From Mahella australiensis 50-1 BON (GTDB taxonomy: Bacteria; Bacillota; Clostridia; Mahellales; Mahellaceae): a stretch of DNA of 64,000 nucleotides. The notes under the pieces were generated by a model that was given only the letters and a program-made list of their open reading frames with translations, was not told the origin of the DNA and ran no database searches. The DNA lies in assembly GCF_000213255.1 (NCBI RefSeq), contig NC_015520.1, positions 1,570,001-1,634,000 on the forward strand, read 5' to 3'. Positions 40,347 to 50,365 of the stretch are shown here, piece after piece. Positions within the stretch are counted from its first letter, which is position 1, and each line of letters begins with the position of its first letter. The translations under genes were made by a program, and so were the position numbers.

Positions 40347-41369
40347 ATGACACAACATTTACTTGATATAAAAGACCTGCGCGTTTCATTCTATACCTAT
40401 GCCGGTGAGGTACAAGCCGTTCGCGGCGTGAGCTTCTATGTGGATAAAGGGGAGACTCTGGCTATAGTCGGTGAATCCGGGTGTGGTAAAAGCGTAACAG
40501 TCCAGACTGTAATGGGTCTTATTCCATCTCCTCCAGGTAGAGTAAAGAGCGGGAATATAATATTCGACAATAGAGATATAACCACTCTCAATGATAAACA
40601 GATGGAGAATATAAGGGGCTCAGAAATAGGAATGATATTCCAGGACCCTATGACGTCGTTAAACCCTACTATGACTATAGGACGACAGATAGCTGAAGGG
40701 CTTATAAAGCATCAGCATATGTCCAAGAATCAAGCATTACAACGCGCTATAGATATGCTAAAAATGGTGCAGATACCCAATGCTGACAATAGGGTTAACA
40801 ATTATCCCCATCAATTTAGCGGCGGTATGAGGCAGCGCGCTATGATAGCCATAGCTCTGGCATGTAATCCAAAACTTTTAATAGCCGATGAACCTACCAC
40901 AGCTCTGGATGTTACTATACAAGCTCAGATCATCGATCTTATGAAGGATCTGCAGCGTGAGACCGGCACAGCAATAATATTGATAACTCATGATCTCGGT
41001 ATAGTAGCTGATATAGCTCAACGCGTAATGGTCATGTACGCCGGAGAAGCTGTAGAATGGGGCAGTTTAAGAGATATATTCTATGAACCCCGCCATCCCT
41101 ATACTTGGGGATTATTGCAGTCTGTGCCTCGTTTGGACAGCGATGAAAAAAAGCCGCTGGTACCCATAAACGGTACTCCACCAGATCTATTGGCACCACC
41201 TCCTGGCTGCGCTTTCGCCGATCGTTGTCAGTATGCTATGCGCATATGCAGACAGCAGCCACCTGAGGCTATGCCCATAAGTGGAGGCCATTATGCATGT
41301 TGCTGGCTGCTGCATCCTGAAGCTCCGAAGGTAGAACGGCCAGTAACACTAGGAGGTGTAAGGTCTTGA
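40347..41369 (+). CDS. oppD: oligopeptide ABC ATPase OppD
   Basis: 340 residues. Walker [10 protein letters not shown], signature FSGGMRQRAMIAIAL, Walker B LLIADEPTTALD, and the C-terminal oligopeptide cap with PPPGCAFADRCQYAMRIC, an iron-sulfur-type cysteine motif. Confidence 0.96.
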   Translation: MTQHLLDIKDLRVSFYTYAGEVQAVRGVSFYVDKGETLAIVGESGCGKSVTVQTVMGLIPSPPGRVKSGNIIFDNRDITTLNDKQMENIRGSEIGMIFQDPMTSLNPTMTIGRQIAEGLIKHQHMSKNQALQRAIDMLKMVQIPNADNRVNNYPHQFSGGMRQRAMIAIALACNPKLLIADEPTTALDVTIQAQIIDLMKDLQRETGTAIILITHDLGIVADIAQRVMVMYAGEAVEWGSLRDIFYEPRHPYTWGLLQSVPRLDSDEKKPLVPINGTPPDLLAPPPGCAFADRCQYAMRICRQQPPEAMPISGGHYACCWLLHPEAPKVERPVTLGGVRS

Positions 41370-42328
41370 AAGAACAACAACATTTGCTGGAAGTGAAACA
41401 CCTTAAAAAATATTTTAGTGCTGGCCACAATGCACGACTTAAGGCTGTAGACGATGTATCGTTTTATATAGACAAAGGCGAAACTTTCGGTCTAGTAGGC
41501 GAATCCGGTTGCGGCAAATCCACTACTGGTCGTACCATAGCCCGCCTGTACGAACCCACTGATGGTGAAATATGGTTCGAGGGGCGAGATATCGTGCATT
41601 TGAGCGGTAATGCTGCCAAGCAGTATACGAAACTTGTCCAGATGATATTCCAAGACCCTTACGCTTCTTTGAATCCAAGGATGACCGTAGGGGACATAAT
41701 AGCGGAGGGCATAGATATACACGGCCTTTATAGTGGCAAACGCAGGCAGGAACGCATATATGAGTTGTTGGCGATGGTAGGCTTAAACGAAGAACATGCC
41801 AGTCGTTTTCCGCACGAATTTAGCGGCGGCCAGCGCCAGCGCATAGGCATAGCAAGAGCTTTAGCTATAGAACCCAAATTCATTATATGCGACGAGCCCA
41901 TATCGGCTTTAGATGTATCGATACAAGCGCAGATCGTCAATCTGCTCGAACAGCTCCAGCATGAGCTTGGTCTCACTTACCTATTTATAGCCCATGATCT
42001 GAGCATGGTGAAACACATAAGCAACCGCGTAGCCGTTATGTACCTGGGATCTATAGTGGAGACAGCTTCTAGTTCGGAGCTTTATAAAAATCCGCTTCAC
42101 CCTTATACGCAAGCGTTGATGTCGGCTATACCTATACCCGATCCCGATATCGAAGCATCGCGACAGCGCATCTTACTGGAAGGCGATGTACCTAGCCCCA
42201 TCAATACGCCGCCTGGATGTAAATTTTGCGGCCGTTGCCCGAAAGCCATGCCTATCTGCGCTGAAAAGGCACCTCTATTAGAAGATAAAGGCAGCGGTCA
42301 TAGCGTAGCTTGTTATTTATATGAATAA
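41366..42328 (+). CDS. oppF: oligopeptide ABC ATPase OppF
   Basis: 320 residues. Walker [10 protein letters not shown], signature [15 protein letters not shown], Walker [13 protein letters not shown] and the C-terminal [20 protein letters not shown] start overlapping the oppD stop by 4 bp, after AGGAGGTG. Last gene of the opp operon. Confidence 0.96.
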   Translation: MKEQQHLLEVKHLKKYFSAGHNARLKAVDDVSFYIDKGETFGLVGESGCGKSTTGRTIARLYEPTDGEIWFEGRDIVHLSGNAAKQYTKLVQMIFQDPYASLNPRMTVGDIIAEGIDIHGLYSGKRRQERIYELLAMVGLNEEHASRFPHEFSGGQRQRIGIARALAIEPKFIICDEPISALDVSIQAQIVNLLEQLQHELGLTYLFIAHDLSMVKHISNRVAVMYLGSIVETASSSELYKNPLHPYTQALMSAIPIPDPDIEASRQRILLEGDVPSPINTPPGCKFCGRCPKAMPICAEKAPLLEDKGSGHSVACYLYE

Positions 42329-42412
42329 ATTCATCGTTGCATTGAGCTTAAAAATACGATATAATGGCAGCAATGATAAAAAATAAACGATGTACAAGGG
42401 AGGAATTTTATA

Positions 42413-42592
42413 ATGGCTTATTTCATAGAAGCGGAAGATTGCATAGCTTGCGGCGCATGTGAACCGGAATGCCCTGAGGGCGCTATTCATGAGACAGATG
42501 ATGGCGTATACGCTATCGACCCGGATAAATGCACTGAGGATGCTAATTGCGTGGAAGTATGTCCGGTAGACTGCATACATCTGGCTGAATAA
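42413..42592 (+). CDS. 2[4Fe-4S] ferredoxin
   Basis: 59-residue electron carrier. Cluster-1 ligands in CIACGACEPECP (C10, C13, C16, C20); second set C40, C46, C50, C54 (KCTEDANCVEVCPVDCIH). The C-X5-C spacing and VEVCPVDC resemble the longer-loop ferredoxins (Chromatium type, with a shorter loop) more than the classic clostridial one, which could shift the potential. Starts after GGGAGG at 9 nt and ends in a strong terminator; 84 bp after oppF. Confidence 0.95.
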   Translation: MAYFIEAEDCIACGACEPECPEGAIHETDDGVYAIDPDKCTEDANCVEVCPVDCIHLAE

Positions 42593-42608
42593 ACAAATTC
42601 CGTATATT

Positions 42609-42650
42609 AACAATAGCGATAAACAGTTAACTGTTTATCGCTATTGTTTT
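42609..42650. terminator. perfect palindromic terminator between ferredoxin and fetB
   Basis: 40-bp perfect inverted repeat (42609-42648) centred on TTAA and followed by TTTTAAT. It can serve both convergent genes. Confidence 0.85.
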
Positions 42651-42662
42651 AATCTCTAATTA

Positions 42663-43448
42663 TTATTCATCTACTAATTGTGCTCTATCGTTAAAAAATG
42701 CCCTATAGCTCCATATAACGAATAAAATTACGCTCAATGACACGCTGCCTAATATGCCTAACATTATGGCTATCTGATATTCTATAGCTGTCAGAGGAGA
42801 CGTGCCTGACAATATTTGCCCGGTCATCATACCGGGGAGAAATACTATGCCCATCCCCATCATTTGATTGACAGTGGGCAGTATAGCTGTTTCAAAGGCA
42901 TTATCCCCTATTTGTTTGGCAGCCATTTTAGGCGTCGCACCCAGCATTAACGCCATTTCTACCTGCTCTTTTTTAGTGCGCATACCATCTAGCACACGGT
43001 CGGCACCAAGCGTTATACCGGTCATTGAATTACCTATTATCATGCCTCCTAGTGGTATGAAATACTGCGGATTATACCACGGTTTTACACGCACAACACC
43101 TAAAACGAAAAACAATAGGCTTCCCATAGTGCCTAATACCAGTGAAACCGCCATTATCTTTTTAAGACGAGGATTTAACTTAACCTTTATGCGCTGATAC
43201 GCATTGTATACCGCGAACACCTCCATAACCGCAAGTGCTGCGAAAGTATATGCAGGATTGGCATGCTCGAATATATAGGCCAGTATATACCCTACAGCTA
43301 TAAGTTGAATGGTCATGCGTATAGCCGATATAAGGATTTCTTTCTCACGCCCTATACGCCTGCTCCACACTATCCATACAACTATCAGTACGAATACATA
43401 AGCTGAAAGCATTTGCCATATACCAAGATCAATTATACCGCTCATCAT
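42663..43448 (-). CDS. fetB: FetB/YbbM-type ABC permease (UPF0014)
   Basis: 261 residues, about seven membrane segments. Family signatures are GMIIGNSMTGITLGADR, MALMLGATPKMAAKQ and QMMGMGIVFLPGMMTGQIL. In E. coli FetAB exports iron; here the substrate is inferred. Starts within the fetA stop (ATGATG overlap). Confidence 0.9.
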   Translation of the reverse strand: MMSGIIDLGIWQMLSAYVFVLIVVWIVWSRRIGREKEILISAIRMTIQLIAVGYILAYIFEHANPAYTFAALAVMEVFAVYNAYQRIKVKLNPRLKKIMAVSLVLGTMGSLLFFVLGVVRVKPWYNPQYFIPLGGMIIGNSMTGITLGADRVLDGMRTKKEQVEMALMLGATPKMAAKQIGDNAFETAILPTVNQMMGMGIVFLPGMMTGQILSGTSPLTAIEYQIAIMLGILGSVSLSVILFVIWSYRAFFNDRAQLVDE

Positions 43449-44095
43449 ATCGCACCTTCTTTCTGCTCCACATCGCTTACACGCCCTTTGTCTATGGTAA
43501 TTATAACATCGCCATATCGCTGAGCTACTGACTTGCTATGCGTAACCATAACCACCGTCTTGCCGTTATCCTTAGCATAAGTCACGATATTGTTCACAAC
43601 TAAATATTCCGTATCTTCATCCAACGCCGATGACGGCTCGTCCAGTAACAACACCTCCGGTTCCAATACCAATATCCTTGCCAGACATAAACGCTGTTTT
43701 TCTCCACCAGAAAATTTATCAATACTCTCATCCAGACCTTTATTTAAATGTACCAAATCCATCCAGCGCTTCAATACATCATCATTTACCATCGGTTTTT
43801 CGGAAAACATTAACCCTATTATTAGATTATAGCGGACGTTCCCATTAAATACTACAGGGTTTTGCGGAGCCATGACAACCTGCCGTCTTAAGCTTATAGG
43901 ATTCATACTCTCTATATCCACGCCTTTGTAAAGTATCTGCCCGCTGTCCTGGCTTATAAGGTTATTCAAATGCCGAAGCAATGTGGTTTTACCGCTGCCG
44001 CTTTCGCCCACTATGCAAGTAATTTTTCTATCAGGAATATTAAGATACTCTACATTCAAAATGCTTTTATATTTTAAGTTTTTAATTTCAAACAA
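43445..44095 (-). CDS. fetA: FetA-type ABC ATPase
   Basis: 216 residues from the TTG at 44095, which has GGAGGGG 6 nt upstream; an earlier in-frame ATG would overlap the esterase gene and add an unrelated tail. Walker A GESGSGKTT, signature KFSGGEKQRLCLARIL, Walker B LLLDEPSSALD and H-loop VTHSKS. Short single-domain form as in FetA. Confidence 0.88.
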   Translation of the reverse strand: MFEIKNLKYKSILNVEYLNIPDRKITCIVGESGSGKTTLLRHLNNLISQDSGQILYKGVDIESMNPISLRRQVVMAPQNPVVFNGNVRYNLIIGLMFSEKPMVNDDVLKRWMDLVHLNKGLDESIDKFSGGEKQRLCLARILVLEPEVLLLDEPSSALDEDTEYLVVNNIVTYAKDNGKTVVMVTHSKSVAQRYGDVIITIDKGRVSDVEQKEGAI

Positions 44096-44120
44096 TTCTA
44101 TCCCCTCCGCAATATCCACA

Positions 44121-45146
44121 TCACAGCCATCGTTTAAGCCAATCATACGACTTGCGTCCGCTAATCTGATGCCTACCCTCGAATATATCCCTATCCAACT
44201 TATCATCAGCCTTTAATAAAGTGTAAGCATCTTTAACGTGATTATAGGCAATATCCACCGCCTTGATAGGAAATATATCATCATGAGTACCGCTTTCAAC
44301 TAGAAGCGGTCGCGGTGCTATCATGCAAGCTATATCATACATCTCGGCGTATTTCAAAATACCAGGTATATAATTACACTCACAATGGTTTACAGAGAGA
44401 ATAGAATCCTTAAACGTACATAAATAACCGCTGATTATAGCAGCCTTTATGCGCTCATCAAGTGCCGACGTAAACAACGTCGTCGTCCCTCCCCCTGATA
44501 TACCCATACATCCTATGCGCCTATCATCTACCTGCGGTAACATTTGAAGATAATCTATGCAGCGCATTATATCCCATACACGCATGCCCACCGCTGTTTT
44601 GCCTAGCATCTGTGCCCAAAAAGCCAGTTTGCGACAAGAGCTCGTGTTATAACCTTTTTCACTATCTTCAAGCTCGCGCCGTTCTCCAAAACCCATCTGA
44701 TCTGGTACTATCACGACCATGCCCCTTCTTACTATCTCCAGTGCGAAATCTTTCTGATAACCATCAGGTACCGAACGTTCTGTGCCATCTTCCCATAATC
44801 CTACCAAATCATTTTTGCCGTATCCATGTCCATGCACGGCCACAACACCAGGTACTTTATCATTTACATTCTTAGGTAACAGTACATATGCAGACACGTC
44901 TATGTAAGGAGCGCTGTGAAACAGCACTTTTTCCCTTATATAGCCATTAAATTCTTTTTCCTCCAATACTTGTGGTTCCAATGGTACTCTATCCGGAAAT
45001 TCTCCTATAAGTTCTATGATTTTATCCTTTAGCTGCACGCGCCATTTTTCGAAATCCGATAAGTTAGTTAGATCAAAGCCCATAGAGCACGCAGATGTAT
45101 CATATAACCGTTCCAACGAGTACAAAGGCCTAAGCTCGTCCGTCAT
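44121..45146 (-). CDS. alpha/beta hydrolase (acetyl-xylan-esterase/Abhydrolase_7-like)
   Basis: 341 residues. Nucleophile elbow GISGGGTTT with Ser ~198; acid in HDDIFP; His near the C-terminus in EGRHQISG. N-terminal VPGVVAVHGHGYGKND is the oxyanion-hole region. No signal peptide, so cytoplasmic; likely deacetylates a sugar or plant-derived ester. 25 bp before fetA, in the same direction. Confidence 0.85.
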   Translation of the reverse strand: MTDELRPLYSLERLYDTSACSMGFDLTNLSDFEKWRVQLKDKIIELIGEFPDRVPLEPQVLEEKEFNGYIREKVLFHSAPYIDVSAYVLLPKNVNDKVPGVVAVHGHGYGKNDLVGLWEDGTERSVPDGYQKDFALEIVRRGMVVIVPDQMGFGERRELEDSEKGYNTSSCRKLAFWAQMLGKTAVGMRVWDIMRCIDYLQMLPQVDDRRIGCMGISGGGTTTLFTSALDERIKAAIISGYLCTFKDSILSVNHCECNYIPGILKYAEMYDIACMIAPRPLLVESGTHDDIFPIKAVDIAYNHVKDAYTLLKADDKLDRDIFEGRHQISGRKSYDWLKRWL

Positions 45147-45255
45147 AATACTTTCCTTTCCATCTTTCGATTAAATATGTCACTTTACCAATGCAAATAA
45201 CTTTGCCATTTCATCTAAACGCATAATAAAATCCTCATCGCCTTTTATTACACAA

Positions 45256-46317
45256 CTATACATTTCTTATTTTTTCAATAAATCTCTCGGCATTAATTTC
45301 ATTATCAAACCAAGTAGAGAACAAGATGCCTTTACCTCCCACTTCTCGCAATACATTTGGTATATTATCTTTATTATCAAATGATTGTAAAACTAAAAGT
45401 TTATTCTTGGCCAATATTTTCTTATACATTGGAAACCACTCCGGGGAATCGCATTGATAATTACCATCGCCAGGAACCCATTGGATACCGGTCAACTCTG
45501 GAATATCCAATAATATATCCAAATGAGGTATTTCTCCGGGGCCGTCAAGATGATAAATGCTATAATCCAACCACTCACATTGCTTTCTTAAATAAGGCGC
45601 CACAAATCTTTCAAACATTTTCGGAGATATCATTGCGGAAAAATCACATTGCAGAGGATACCATCTTTTAGGGCACCATATGCCCATCCATGCGGAAGTT
45701 CCATCCTGATATTTTTCTGTTATATTATATAAGTCGCTATAAACCTTAAACCATGCTTCAAGTATTTTTTCCGACATGTCAAATATCATGTTAGGCTCTT
45801 CTATCAAATCTACCAGAAGGTTCTGCGCCCCTCTAAAAGATGAAAGAACATCAAGAACCCCGCCTATATCCGTAGTTCCTACTATAAATTTATCCTTACC
45901 CCTTTTTGCAGAAAGCTCAGTTATATATTTAGTATATTTCCACCATTCATTATCCTCCTTAAATTCCAATGCTTCTACTTTTTCCCACGAACGTGGGCTC
46001 TCAAACCATGCCGTATTATTCTCTCGATCAAATTTAAGAAAGCCTGTAAAATATGATGCCAATGAACCGGGGCCTAAGTTCATCCAAATATTCGGAAATG
46101 CCTCGGCTCCAAAATATATATGTTGGCAACTTTCCTCAAAGATATCCAAAGCTTTCTCAGGGCAGCATTTATATTGTAAAAATTCCCACCCATTATAGCT
46201 CGTGTATCTTGTTCCTTCTTTAGGGCTAGTCACCTGCAACAACGGATAATCCAAATCTTTATTCCACCAAGCCTCGTATGCCTTCTTGACATTTCCCCAA
46301 TCCTGCTTATATAACAT
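45256..46317 (-). CDS. uroporphyrinogen-decarboxylase-like protein
   Basis: 353 residues with URO-D-type TIM-barrel features seen in corrinoid methyltransferases (MtaA/CmuA group): an N-terminal helix KKAYEAWWNKDL, YHLDGPGEIPHLDILLDIP, GIQWVPGDGN and ILFSTWFDNEINAERF. No heme genes nearby, so a methyl-transfer or unknown role is more likely than heme synthesis. A second, distant family member lies at 49.2-50.3 kb. Good AAGGAGG site. Confidence 0.75.
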   Translation of the reverse strand: MLYKQDWGNVKKAYEAWWNKDLDYPLLQVTSPKEGTRYTSYNGWEFLQYKCCPEKALDIFEESCQHIYFGAEAFPNIWMNLGPGSLASYFTGFLKFDRENNTAWFESPRSWEKVEALEFKEDNEWWKYTKYITELSAKRGKDKFIVGTTDIGGVLDVLSSFRGAQNLLVDLIEEPNMIFDMSEKILEAWFKVYSDLYNITEKYQDGTSAWMGIWCPKRWYPLQCDFSAMISPKMFERFVAPYLRKQCEWLDYSIYHLDGPGEIPHLDILLDIPELTGIQWVPGDGNYQCDSPEWFPMYKKILAKNKLLVLQSFDNKDNIPNVLREVGGKGILFSTWFDNEINAERFIEKIRNV

Positions 46318-46335
46318 ATATTTTCCTCCTTATAT

Positions 46336-47751
46336 CTAATTCTCCATATATACTTCGTCGGCTATGTTTTTATGTGCTTTACTCCCAACATACTTGAAAA
46401 CATCATCTATATTTCCCGGTTCATCGGACAATTCGTATTTCTGCTTTAGCATCACTATGCGCCTAACCGATTGATCGATACGTTGTTGGCTTATACGACC
46501 ATCATTAACGGCTTCAGATATAGCTTCAATAGCCTCTATCTGGTTTTTATAGGTGTGGCATACCAATATTATATCGGCACCAGCCTCTATGGCCTTTACA
46601 GCAGCATCGCCTATATTGTAATGTTTAACTATTGCGCCCATCTCCATGTCATCTGTGATAACCACGCCATCAAAGCCCATATCATCGCGCAACAGATTGG
46701 TTATAATCACAGACGATAACGAGGCTGGTAGGCCTGATTTATCTATTTCGGGTAATTTTATATGGGCCACCATCACTATATCGGCTCCCTGCTCTATGGC
46801 TTCGCCAAAAGGTAAAAGTTCAAATGACTTTAGTTGCTGCAAGCTTTTATATGATATCGGCAACTCCATGTGAGAATCCACAGTGGTATCGCCATGTCCT
46901 GGGAAATGTTTTGCTACCGGGATCACGCCCGCTGATTTTATACCTTTCATAGTAGCAATTCCCAATCGACCTACCGTATATGGATCCTTCCCGAAGGAAC
47001 GGTCGCCTATTACAGTATTTTTAGGATTGCTGAATATATCCAGCACTGGCGCAAAATCAAGATTAAAACCGTAGGCCTTCATTTCACTGCCCAACACCGA
47101 CCCTATTTTTTGAGACAATTCGGTAGAGTCCTTTTTGCCTATTGCCAAATTGGGCGGAAAATCCGTAGCTCTTCTCGGCAAGCGCGATATTCTTCCACCT
47201 TCGTGATCAGCAGATATAAAAAGAGGCAATCTGTTGTTTTTGTTAAGCGATTTCAGCTCATTGTTAAGCTGCACTAATTGCTTATCGCCTTGCACATTCC
47301 GATTAAACAGTATTACGCCTCCGATGTTACGATCTTTTATCATGGTTACGACTTGGGTATTAACTTTATACCCATCAAAGCCTATTATAAGCATTTGACC
47401 TATTTTCTCATCTAGCGACATGGTGGAGATAAGTGCTTGTATCTCATCTTCTTCCGTATTCGCCGGCGGTTCATTCTCATTGCTGCCGGAAGACTCGGTG
47501 CCATTATCAGATGAACCGGCATCACTGTCTTGATTCTGCACAGAATCAGTTCGTTTTTCAAGACCATCAGTTTGTGGTTCGAGTTCTTGCCCCAGCTGAC
47601 CGGCCATATTACTTCCCTGCAACTCAGCCAGCTTACTTTTAATAACATCGACATTTGCAGCGGCAGCTATCGAAATTATAACCGCAAGTAGAATAATCAA
47701 GGCAATTATGCCCCCTGAAGGCTTTGGCTTTTTAGCATGTTTCCCTCGCAT
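46336..47751 (-). CDS. nagZ: membrane-anchored NagZ-type beta-N-acetylglucosaminidase (GH3)
   Basis: 471 residues. N-terminal membrane anchor (~15-33), an Asp/Glu/Ser-rich linker, then a GH3 domain (~105-440) with GQMLIIGFDG, the catalytic KHFPGHGDTTVDSH loop and VITDDMEMGAI with the nucleophile Asp. Cleaves GlcNAc from peptidoglycan fragments. No C-terminal GH3 domain, as in other NagZ. The preceding (downstream) gene is 18 bp away. Confidence 0.92.
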   Translation of the reverse strand: MRGKHAKKPKPSGGIIALIILLAVIISIAAAANVDVIKSKLAELQGSNMAGQLGQELEPQTDGLEKRTDSVQNQDSDAGSSDNGTESSGSNENEPPANTEEDEIQALISTMSLDEKIGQMLIIGFDGYKVNTQVVTMIKDRNIGGVILFNRNVQGDKQLVQLNNELKSLNKNNRLPLFISADHEGGRISRLPRRATDFPPNLAIGKKDSTELSQKIGSVLGSEMKAYGFNLDFAPVLDIFSNPKNTVIGDRSFGKDPYTVGRLGIATMKGIKSAGVIPVAKHFPGHGDTTVDSHMELPISYKSLQQLKSFELLPFGEAIEQGADIVMVAHIKLPEIDKSGLPASLSSVIITNLLRDDMGFDGVVITDDMEMGAIVKHYNIGDAAVKAIEAGADIILVCHTYKNQIEAIEAISEAVNDGRISQQRIDQSVRRIVMLKQKYELSDEPGNIDDVFKYVGSKAHKNIADEVYMEN

Positions 47752-47900
47752 AACAATACTATACCTTTTCTAATAGCAAATACACTATAACATTAGTTTA
47801 TCATCTATCAGCTCAAATACAAAAGCAGCAGACTTCTAATCATGCCTTTTAGGATTACAGAATTTTAATCCGGCCGCCAGTGGCTCGTTTATCACTGCCT

Positions 47901-48066
47901 TTATACCAATGGCCTCACCGCTCCATAGACCTTTCGATATTTCTCATAAATCTCCATATATCTTTCATGCATTTCAACTTTAGGCTCATATATCTTTGTC
48001 TTTTCTACCATATGCCACGCGGCATCTTCCAAATCTTTGGCGCTGTTCCTTTCCTCTTGGATCTGT
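47901..48066 (-). pseudogene. remnant of an FGGY sugar kinase (C-terminal end)
   Basis: An open stretch encodes KDLEDAAWHMVEKTKIYEP followed by MHERYMEIYEKYRKVYGAV, closely resembling the final helices of xylulokinase-type FGGY kinases. Nothing upstream encodes the rest. It appears to be what is left of a deleted sugar kinase gene; a short open frame extends to 48098 but the extra residues are unlike the family. Confidence 0.6.
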
Positions 48067-48189
48067 ATACAGCATAGCCATCGTTTACACTCACACACCT
48101 TAATTATCCTCTTACAAGTATATTTGTATTATATCATTATATATGGCATCGTCAAGCCATTGTCTTAAACCTTCAGGCATTTACGCAAG

Positions 48190-48993
48190 TTATCCTCGCC
48201 TGAACTGCGAAGGGGAAACGCCATAAGCTTCTCGAAACGCCTTGCTAAAATGAAATGGGCTGCAATAACCCAGCCGAAATGCTATTTCATTTATCGACAG
48301 AGGGGTGTTCTTCAATAATTCTTCCGCTGTATCAAGGCGAATGGATTCAATAAACTTTTTAGGCTGTTGCCCCACGATGCTTTTAAAAACCTCGCGGAAC
48401 CGGCGTTCACTTAATCCGACCGCATCTGCCATAGCCTTTATCATAACATTATCACCGGGATTAGCTTTTATATAAGCGATGATATTTTCAATAGCCGCCT
48501 GATGCGGGCTTTTATGCCCGTTGTTGTTATACCAATTCACCATCCATCGATGAAGTAACAAACTGAATGTAGCGGAAGCTACCGATTTTGAGGCATAATT
48601 GTCCATACGAAGCATTTCCAGGCATACCTTGAAATGCCGTATTTCGTCATCAACAGCATCAAAGTATAGCAGCCTATTTAACGGCAATTCAAACGCGTCG
48701 TTTACAACAAACTCAAACCACCAAAAATCCCACATTTCATCGCTGCAGTAATATCGGCGTATATCCCTATGCTTGCAGAAAATCAACGTCCATGGCGTTA
48801 CTGTTATTTCTTCGTAACCTTCGATTTTAATCTTGCCCTCCCCAGCCAACGTCCTCAAAGCAACCATATCATTTCCGCTAACACCAGATTTATAAACATC
48901 ATAGGTTGGATCGGCATACAGTACATAAACAGTATTCAATGCTACAGACACTGTTGATGTAGGTTTATTCGTCTTGGAAAAATCAAAATCCAT
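48190..48993 (-). CDS. AraC-family transcription regulator
   Basis: 267 residues. N-terminal cupin-like sensor domain; C-terminal double helix-turn-helix (~165-267) with VGLSERRFREVFKSIVGQQP and the family signature EIAFRLGYCSPFHFSKAFRE. Divergent from the URO-D-like gene at 49152, which is the likely target. GGGAGG ribosome site. Confidence 0.93.
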   Translation of the reverse strand: MDFDFSKTNKPTSTVSVALNTVYVLYADPTYDVYKSGVSGNDMVALRTLAGEGKIKIEGYEEITVTPWTLIFCKHRDIRRYYCSDEMWDFWWFEFVVNDAFELPLNRLLYFDAVDDEIRHFKVCLEMLRMDNYASKSVASATFSLLLHRWMVNWYNNNGHKSPHQAAIENIIAYIKANPGDNVMIKAMADAVGLSERRFREVFKSIVGQQPKKFIESIRLDTAEELLKNTPLSINEIAFRLGYCSPFHFSKAFREAYGVSPSQFRRG

Positions 48994-49081
48994 AGTATCC
49001 TCCCGGTTTCTTAATTTGCATCTTTATTATACAACATTATTGCCGTAATTTATATATTTTCGTCCGTATTTTGCATTTATT

Positions 49082-49110
49082 TTGCGTTAAATGTATGTTA
49101 TATATATAAT
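49082..49110 (+). promoter_or_regulatory. promoter of the second URO-D-like gene
   Basis: TTGCGT (49082-49087), 17-bp spacer, TATAAT (49105-49110), in the 158-bp region divergent from the AraC-type gene. A weak -35 is consistent with activator control. Confidence 0.5.
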
Positions 49111-49151
49111 AGTTGAAAACCTGAGTTTTATTATGATGGAGGCAAAGCAAC

Positions 49152-50312
49152 ATGGAACAAGCAATTGTAGAAGATGGCATTCACGGTATGGTACCTAAAG
49201 AAAAAATGAGCGAAGGAGCGCGAAAGCTGCGGGATTTCTATGAAAAAAGGCCCGATGCGCCGATATATCAATGCGAATTCGGATTTTATTCTCTTGAGCA
49301 TTGGATGAAGGAAGGGTATATAAACGATAATACCGATTTGAGCAAGCTTTTCGGCTACGATGAACCTGGGAATTTCAGCTTAGGCGGCCTTGGTTGGACT
49401 GAAGCGGCTTTTTGTCCTGCTTTTGAAGAAAAAATTATTGAAGATAGAGGTGATTACGAAGTAGTACAGGATTACGCAGGCCGCCATGTATTGTTCTTTA
49501 AGGGGCGAAGGGATGGTTTTATGCCCGAGTATTTGACTCATCCCGTAAAGGATATGAAAACATGGGAGGAAAATTGCAAATGGCGGTTAAACCCCGATAC
49601 TCCCGGACGTTACGATGATCTTGAACAAAAAATGACCAAGGCCAAAGAATGTGCGGGTAAAGGAATGATCATAACGCAAAATGTAATTGGTGCCTATATG
49701 TATCTGCGCAGCCTGATGGGACCGGTAGACCTGCTTTATAAATTCTATGATCAGCCAGAATTGATCCATAGCTGTATGGAAACATGGTTTAATCTTGCTG
49801 ACAGCATAATAGCAAAGCATCAGCAATACGTAACCATCGACGAGTTTTATATAGGTGAAGATATATGCTATAATCACGGACCATTGATTTCGCCGGATAT
49901 GATAAAAGAGTATCTTTTCCCTTATTATCAACAGCTTATCTCAAATATAAAGGCACGGCAAATCGATAAAAACCGCCATCTGTATTTTCAAGTCGATACC
50001 GATGGATATGCTGCCTCCGTTATACCCCTCTACAAAGATATCGGAATGGATTACATGAGTCCTTTTGAAGTCGCCTCTGGATGCGATGTCATAGAGATTG
50101 GAAAGCAATATCCCGATTTACTCATCCGCGGAGGTATCGATAAGAGGGAGTTGGCACGAGGGAAAAATGCCATCGACAAGCTTGTAGACAGCATACTCCC
50201 CATTATGAAAAAAAGAGGTGGCTATATACCAACGTGCGACCACGGCGTTCCTGCAGAGGTCGATTTCAACGATTATATGCATTTTCGCAAGCGTATGTTG
50301 GAATTTGCCTGA
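49152..50312 (+). CDS. uroporphyrinogen-decarboxylase-like protein (second copy)
   Basis: 386 residues with the URO-D-like barrel pattern: HWMKEGYI, GGLGWTEAAFCPAF, VGPVD-type segment MGPVDLLYKFYDQPEL, FYIGEDICYNHGPLISPDMI, and DIGMDYMSPFEVASGCDV, IRGGIDKRELARG, GGYIPTCDHGVPAEV. Only distantly similar to the gene at 45.3 kb. Probably a substrate-induced methyltransferase-like enzyme under the adjacent AraC regulator. Start ATG after GGAGG at 9 nt. Confidence 0.8.
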   Translation: MEQAIVEDGIHGMVPKEKMSEGARKLRDFYEKRPDAPIYQCEFGFYSLEHWMKEGYINDNTDLSKLFGYDEPGNFSLGGLGWTEAAFCPAFEEKIIEDRGDYEVVQDYAGRHVLFFKGRRDGFMPEYLTHPVKDMKTWEENCKWRLNPDTPGRYDDLEQKMTKAKECAGKGMIITQNVIGAYMYLRSLMGPVDLLYKFYDQPELIHSCMETWFNLADSIIAKHQQYVTIDEFYIGEDICYNHGPLISPDMIKEYLFPYYQQLISNIKARQIDKNRHLYFQVDTDGYAASVIPLYKDIGMDYMSPFEVASGCDVIEIGKQYPDLLIRGGIDKRELARGKNAIDKLVDSILPIMKKRGGYIPTCDHGVPAEVDFNDYMHFRKRMLEFA

Positions 50313-50319
50313 ACTATAT

Positions 50320-50365
50320 GGGCCTTTCACAACTCAGATAGCGGAAGGCCCTTCGTTTATTTTTT
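50320..50365 (+). terminator. terminator of the URO-D-like gene
   Basis: GGGCCTT (50320-50326) pairs with AAGGCCC (50345-50351), followed by TTCGTTTATTTTTT. Confidence 0.8.

Noticed and set aside
45171-45251. Short frame with KGDEDFIMRLDEMAKLFALVK between the two leftward genes
   Set aside because: It might be a remnant of a longer gene, but is too short to assign to a family.
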